64,000 nucleotides of DNA from the NCBI GenBank assembly GCA_947477885.1, contig CANJUD010000014.1, positions 1-64,000 of the forward strand. Reading direction: 5' to 3'. Position numbers and translations under genes: made by a program. Each line of letters opens with the position of its first letter. The stretch's first letter is position 1. This document shows positions 61,901-64,000 of the stretch, in pieces. Below the pieces are notes generated by a model that saw only the letters and a list, made by a program, of their open reading frames with translations, was not told the DNA's origin and did no database searches. Source of the DNA: Bacteroidota bacterium (GTDB taxonomy: Bacteria; Bacteroidota; Bacteroidia; UKL13-3).

Positions 61901-64000
61901 CGACAGCGGGTACTACCCGTTTACGTGTAAGGGCTGAGTATTATGCAAACGGTGGAAGTCTTGACCCTTGTAACTATAACTACTATTTTGCTGGTGAAAC
62001 TGAAGACTATTCAGTTGACATTATTGATAGTCCTCGTAATATCACTTCAGTTACAAGTGCACAACCTGTAACTGTTGATGTATCGCCAGGTGCTGTTAAT
62101 GCTCAAATGATGAGAATTCGTGTTAATTCTAATGGTTGTGGAACAGCTGCTTTAACTCAGTTGAATTTCAATACCACTGGAACAACAAGCCCTTCTGATA
62201 TTACCAATGCAAAAGTATGGTACACTGCCAACAGCGGTACATTTGCCACAACTACGCAATTTGGTTCTACAGTTACTGGCCCTAGTGGTGCGTTTAGCGT
62301 AACAGGTTCACAAACACTCAATACTGATTCTGCATGGTTCTGGCTTACCTACAACATAGCAAGTGGTGCCACCATTGGTAACACTCTTGATGCTCAAGGA
62401 ACACAAGCTACTATCAACTCTGCCACTTATGGTTCAGTTGCTGCAGTTAGTGGAAGCCGTACCATTAACAACCCTGCTACTTATGTAAGTTCAACTTCTA
62501 CACAAGCTAGTACAGCTAACATCGTTAAAGGAAACACTAAGAATGCTATTATCGGTGCTCAAATTGTGATGACAAGTGGGTCTGCACAAAATGCAACCAA
62601 TCTTGAATTCACTGTTGTAGGTTCTCAAAATATATCAACCAATATAACCAATGCTAAATGTTGGTATACAGGAACTAGTAGTGCATTTGCTACTACTACC
62701 CAGTATGGTTCAGTATATAATTCACCTACTTATAATGTATCGTTCAATGGCAACACCTCATTGTTACCAGGTACAAACTATTTCTGGATGACTTATGATG
62801 TTCCTACAACAGGTAATACTGGTGATTCAGTAGATGGTACTTTCGAACAATTTGATTTGGATTCGAATGGTACTACAATCACACAAACGCCTTCAGTTAC
62901 CTCTCCAGCAGGCAAACGCAAACTGGTTCAACCCTACTGTACACCTACCGACTATCAGTATAACCAATATGCTATAACAGGTATAACCAAGGTAGTATTG
63001 GGAACTATTAGCAACACAACAACTGTACCTACTGGTGCTGCAACACATAATGATTATACATCATTGTCTACCGATTTGCAAAAAGCAGCAAACTATACTT
63101 TAAGTGTAGATGTTTCTACCAACTACACTCCTCAATACACAGCAGCATGGATTGACTTCGATGGCGATGCCAACTTCACAGCTTCTGAAAAATTGGGACA
63201 AGTAGGTACTACCAGCAGTGCTACAGGTACTGTGTCGTTTAACTTTACTGTGCCTTGCGGTGCTAATCTAGGTGCATCACGCATGCGTATCAGGAATGAG
63301 TATTATGCTAATAATGGAGCAGCACTTGATCCATGCAGCTATCAATATTATTATGGTGGTGAAACAGAAGACTACAGTGTTAACTTTACCGATAGTGTAT
63401 TGTCAGTTGTTTCTGTAACAACAAATACTGAATCTACTTTAGATGTATTTGCTGGTGCTACCAACCAAAAGATGGTTTCTATCCCAGTTGTACTAAAAGG
63501 ATGTTCTGGTTCTAAAACACTTACTCAGTTAAACTTGAATACCAATGGTTCTAGCAGTGCCAGTAATGATATTGCTAATTGTAAGGTATGGTTTACTGGA
63601 AGTAGCAATGTATTTGCAACCAGCACACAATTTGGTTCTACAAGTTCTTCACCTGTAGGTGGCTTCAACATATCAGGTTCTGCTGCTTTAGCAGCAGACA
63701 CTAACTGGTTCTGGGTTACTTATGACATTGCAAGTGGTGCAACCACAAACAATGTTGTTGATGTTGAATGCAACCAAGTTACTGTAAGTAGTGCCAATTA
63801 CACACCTGCAACGCAAGCCCCATCGGGTAGCAGAATGGTGAACGTACCAATGTCATTTACCAGCTCAACCACTGTGCTTGCTTCAACAGGTGTTGTAGAA
63901 AAAGGCAAACGTTGGTATGAAGCTGTTGATGTGCAAGTAGTAATGTCTTCGGGTGCTACACTTAACCTAACACAGCTTAACCTAAGCACTGGTGGTTCTA
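52972..64000 (+). CDS. Giant repetitive surface protein with GEVED domains (runs off the window)
   Basis: From the ATG at 52972 the frame stays open to the last base, over 3,676 codons, with no stop. The N-terminus (MLSKSTQQNQRVGSVSPTPN, then a hydrophobic core ending GGAKAQ) is a long signal peptide of about 47 residues. A domain of about 215 residues follows. Then come about 7.5 copies of a block of roughly 455-460 residues made of two BNR_assoc_N-like domains (types A and B) and one GEVED domain. Motifs are NAKVWFTG, STFATTTQYGS, YFWLTYDI, YCTP and GE[TV]EDY. The 3' end is outside the window, where a T9SS sorting domain is expected. Adhesion or gliding is a reasonable guess, not shown. Confidence 0.9.
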   Translation, partial: MLSKSTQQNQRVGSVSPTPNLLLGKTWMSYLGVFMLLLLTFGGAKAQLSSNYNFAKSKGTYTPITTGGGATAFKTSSWNYYDVSSAITIPSFNFNGSSYTSLQIAAMGYVVFGSTVPSYDPAPLSSGSSYSGVIAACSYYGTPASSGSPAIIYQQVGSEFIIQWTDAACYYQDGRFGFQIRLNTCNGVVKLMYDSVLTQPTGSYTSRQVGLRGSSGSDYLNRSCSSGTWFANDANGSSNSASCYMGGSGNRPDKGLTYTYTPSSGSSMTVNNINYSTASVNSVSAGSTGNEIIRMDIDVQGVTGSQILDTVVVTSNNTSDADVSAVRLYVSSSNVFSTSTATQIGSSTTFSSGKATFNTLNYSLPCAVTYLYVVYNVAASPTMYDYLDAKINANDIHISGVTFPSSNKSPVGNRQIIPPMSYSSSTVAQASSIFVSKGATTQAIIGVQVGMSASGSPVNMDSIVLNTTGTNGTNNATTNISNAKMWYTGNSSTFAATTQYGSTVTAPNGQMNFLGTQPLTNNTNYFWLTYDIKSGATTGDSVDARALRIRVAGTTQTPTVTSPAGYRRILPAYCTPNHSYNYSGYIGMGITNVTFNNLNVTSPAAGTSSPGYSASTSVATIQRKSNPTLSVDLGSYSGSPIGIVAWIDLNQDGDFYDAGEQIVSTASGNGTPSTTHTFTIPIPCSASLGYTQMRVMAAYYSASYWGDPCITYGYGETEDYLVNVTDSPLAYASSFTTQTNTLAVSPGTSNVQIIAMPVITGGCNGTLNATSFTVNANGSTAIASDVTGAKIFWTGNSSTFATTTQFGSTYTGSMTSSYNITGTRALVADTNWFWLAYNLSGSATLTDVIDAEFTSVTVGGNAYTPSNTAPSGNRVIDNPMTWNSTSGFQPSTGAVGKGTRYNAVLGVQVNMSSGSSVNLTQLKWSTAGTATSTSTFNADVDTARIYYTGNSSTFAATTLFGTYVVQSTLAYNTAITTNATQALVPGNNYFWIAYSIKTGANTGDSIDATVSQVTIAGSPYTPSVTNPAGKRKIIPQPCITNTSSYNYGNGGITNVSIGSINNNTGVPSANATYNDYTSLTTDIQKASLQTVSVSAQCYSYMYVSVWIDFNQDGTFQSTEKINQFTEQPASNTSPVTSLFNFTVPCSATLGQCRMRVREEYYYSTGATQDPCNDMYYGYYDETEDYTVNITDSPITVVSANTLQDVTLAVGTGTNNNQIIRTQVVTKGCSGTQSLTAINFNTTGNTDPQGDIDTAYVYYTGNSNTFATTTLFGKIAGSSLSSNSNFTINGTKVLVSDTNNFWLTFRVPSGATLGDYLDAQCNSVVVSSTTYNTTMSSPTGNRQILNPMTYSSSYLTQTTFSGMTKGSVSQKIAGLEIVMSTGTSVNLDSLIFANLGTANVSTNITNVRCYYTGNSSAYAATTQYGSTQTSFHGSGGEIWFGQSLSLLPGTNYFWLTYDIKTGATTNDSIDATINRVVIAATNYTPSPATVVGKRFVIPAYCTAQSYYNYYNYGITNVTLGGINNTTITPTTGAQYNDYTAQSATLYKYQSYTLSVDFAAQYNYGNVAAWIDFNGDGDFADAGEKIGQPAINTALSSGTVTITFTVPCSGVTTGQTRMRIRGEYYANNGQALDPCNYVYPYAGEVEDYTVDINNNPITYANSTTTQQNTAIVPQGSNSAEVIGMLINTTGCSGTLNVTQLNFNTTGTAAPTTDITNAKVWFTGTSNTFAAITQFGSAVASPNGSFSISGTQALVADSNHFWLTYNIPGGATNGNKIDAQCTGITVGASTFSPSVSNPSGDRTIAAPATYNTHTWNKYTNALGTGSTNNKVAKVKITMNSGAGVNLDSLIFNTTGNTSSSDVSNARVWFTGSSSTFATTTQYGATIASPNGTLNIYGSAAMQPGDNYFWFTYDIPGGATIGDSANANLVRLSTGGTSYNASPASISGKSKIRGTYCTTSDYQYPQYGITGITNVTLGGINNTTSVPSSTPTYSDYTSQTGSIQKAKSYSMSVSYAANYSYNYTAVWVDWNNDGDWTDAGEKVGELSDGTSNTSGTYTFNFSVPCNAAIGTTQMRVRSEYYGYGGSLVPCAYNYYYAGEVEDYTLDIADSPRTITSSLAAMPSSLDVQPGSTNQQILKMRINSAGCGNNLTVTQLNFNTAGTPGSTNASSDITNAKVWFTGNSPVFATTTQWGSTYSSPSGAFSVTGSTTISTDSVWYWLTYDIASGATVTDVVDAKITSMVVSGNTVTPSNNDPSGSRAINNPATFVSSSMIMPYTSPVGKGTTTQQIVRLKISMGSTGSGVTLDGVVLNTSGVTSTSDISNAKLFYTGGSTVFSTASQYGSTIASPSGSMVFTGTGFTANTNDNYMFLTYDIPSGATTNDSVTARYDSLYLGGTGYVPSNTTVSTKRKINPAYCTAATYSYNQYAPVGIVKVQLGSINNSSSVPANTSTHTDYSNTQSTQIQKTLTYTMSVDLDNSYYYTQYTAAWIDFNNDGTFQSGEKLGEGTVNNNTGTNTFTFTVPCTAVAGTTRMRLRSEYYAYGGTLDPCNTNYYYAGETEDYGIDIMDSPRNITSTAAFHPTTVDVQPGTANAQILAIRVNASGCGTQTLTALNFNATGTSGTTSLSDISNVKAWYTTTNVFATTTQYGSTISSPSSSTLSFSGSQAVGDSSWIWLTYTVASGATLGNSLDAAVTSITISSVTYNPTNSNPTGSRVINTPATYVSSSVSMPIVSAVTKGFTNNSIVRVQLTMSGTGSAVAMDSMKLNTSGTNNVTTNIQNAKLWFTGSSSGFATTTQYGSTIASPNGALRFGSASVFLNPGANYFYLTYDIKSGANTGDSVTARFDSVVIAAAGYAPSTGTVSTKRRINAPYCTPSDYSYNQYGYPVGISKVVLAGINNTSSVTTSTTTHTDYTNLHASVQKSQAYTLTVDADNNGYYTQYAAAWVDWNNDGTFSSGEKLGEVTINANSATCSYNFTVPCSATAGTTRLRVRAEYYANGGSLDPCNYNYYFAGETEDYSVDIIDSPRNITSVTSAQPVTVDVSPGAVNAQMMRIRVNSNGCGTAALTQLNFNTTGTTSPSDITNAKVWYTANSGTFATTTQFGSTVTGPSGAFSVTGSQTLNTDSAWFWLTYNIASGATIGNTLDAQGTQATINSATYGSVAAVSGSRTINNPATYVSSTSTQASTANIVKGNTKNAIIGAQIVMTSGSAQNATNLEFTVVGSQNISTNITNAKCWYTGTSSAFATTTQYGSVYNSPTYNVSFNGNTSLLPGTNYFWMTYDVPTTGNTGDSVDGTFEQFDLDSNGTTITQTPSVTSPAGKRKLVQPYCTPTDYQYNQYAITGITKVVLGTISNTTTVPTGAATHNDYTSLSTDLQKAANYTLSVDVSTNYTPQYTAAWIDFDGDANFTASEKLGQVGTTSSATGTVSFNFTVPCGANLGASRMRIRNEYYANNGAALDPCSYQYYYGGETEDYSVNFTDSVLSVVSVTTNTESTLDVFAGATNQKMVSIPVVLKGCSGSKTLTQLNLNTNGSSSASNDIANCKVWFTGSSNVFATSTQFGSTSSSPVGGFNISGSAALAADTNWFWVTYDIASGATTNNVVDVECNQVTVSSANYTPATQAPSGSRMVNVPMSFTSSTTVLASTGVVEKGKRWYEAVDVQVVMSSGATLNLTQLNLSTGGS
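53758..64000 (+). repeat. A-B-GEVED repeat units in the giant gene, period about 1.37 kb
   Basis: GEVED motifs (GExEDY) recur near 55110, 56513, 57894, 59256, 60624, 61993 and 63360, and the Cys-containing YCTP or PCIT segment recurs near 54685, 56073, 57462, 58818, 60198, 61564 and 62930. The spacing is 1.36-1.40 kb throughout. Each unit has two domains of about 145-155 residues. Type A has a G-C-x-G/N-x-L segment after the V/P-G-x-x-N motif; type B lacks it. An eighth unit begins near 63395 and is cut by the window end. The units are clearly related but diverged at the DNA level. Confidence 0.88.

Noticed and set aside
53006-63989. Shorter open frames on both strands within the giant gene region
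   Set aside because: They show no family motifs and are shadows of the continuous frame starting at 52972.

Overview
The window is chromosomal DNA of a low-GC member of the Bacteroidota, probably an aerobic, surface-active lineage near Chitinophagales or Sphingobacteriales, although I cannot place it to genus. Four things support this. Three large surface proteins and two smaller ones carry features of type IX secretion (T9SS) cargo. A PorE-like T9SS protein is present. Many genes are preceded by the Bacteroidota sigma-A minus-7 element TAnnTTTG, sometimes with TTG 19 to 21 bases upstream. Shine-Dalgarno sequences are generally absent. A heme A synthase indicates aerobic respiration.

Layout. 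Positions 1-7850 hold a 14-bp tandem repeat, guaA, a small membrane protein, and a leftward block of an OmpA-like protein, an ABC permease and ATPase, a DUF4836-like protein and an unknown gene. Positions 7900-13800 hold ilvE, a frameshifted DUF2079 membrane protein, a lipoprotein, a penicillin-recognising serine hydrolase, and a four-helix-bundle gene broken by one in-frame stop. Positions 13840-21080 hold ctaA, a fic gene, a dihydroorotase, an MFS transporter, recN and a GIY-YIG protein. Positions 21170-30780 hold a repeat cluster, an ALDH7-type dehydrogenase, a RelE/ParE toxin-antitoxin pair, a PIF1-like helicase, a glycosyltransferase with an Hpt protein, lysC and fbp. Positions 30960-37115 hold a tandem pair of T9SS cargo proteins with a repeated DFVQWG/GIW domain, an LtaS-type sulfatase overlapping ribE, and a GT9 glycosyltransferase. 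Positions 37245-51503 hold two large CHU_C proteins flanking a PorE-like protein, a decayed serine recombinase next to tRNA-Lys, recA, and an aminotransferase/omega-amidase operon. From 52972 a single reading frame stays open to the window end: more than 3,676 codons with no stop.

The most striking object is that open frame. It encodes a signal peptide, an N-terminal domain, and about seven and a half copies of a roughly 455-460 residue A-B-GEVED block. Each GEVED part carries an EF-hand-like D-x-N-x-D-G loop. It has a consensus promoter about 320 nt upstream and therefore a long 5' leader. Other recurrent themes are TAnnTTTG elements ending only 4 or 5 nt before start codons (apparent leaderless transcripts), and short intergenic repeat words that run into genes and supply their last codons and stop. 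There are also several very regular palindromes, including a perfect 48-bp one, and a nested-hairpin element of 127 bp.

Nothing here is a CRISPR array, prophage or intact insertion sequence. All functional calls rest on motifs read by eye; no database search was possible.
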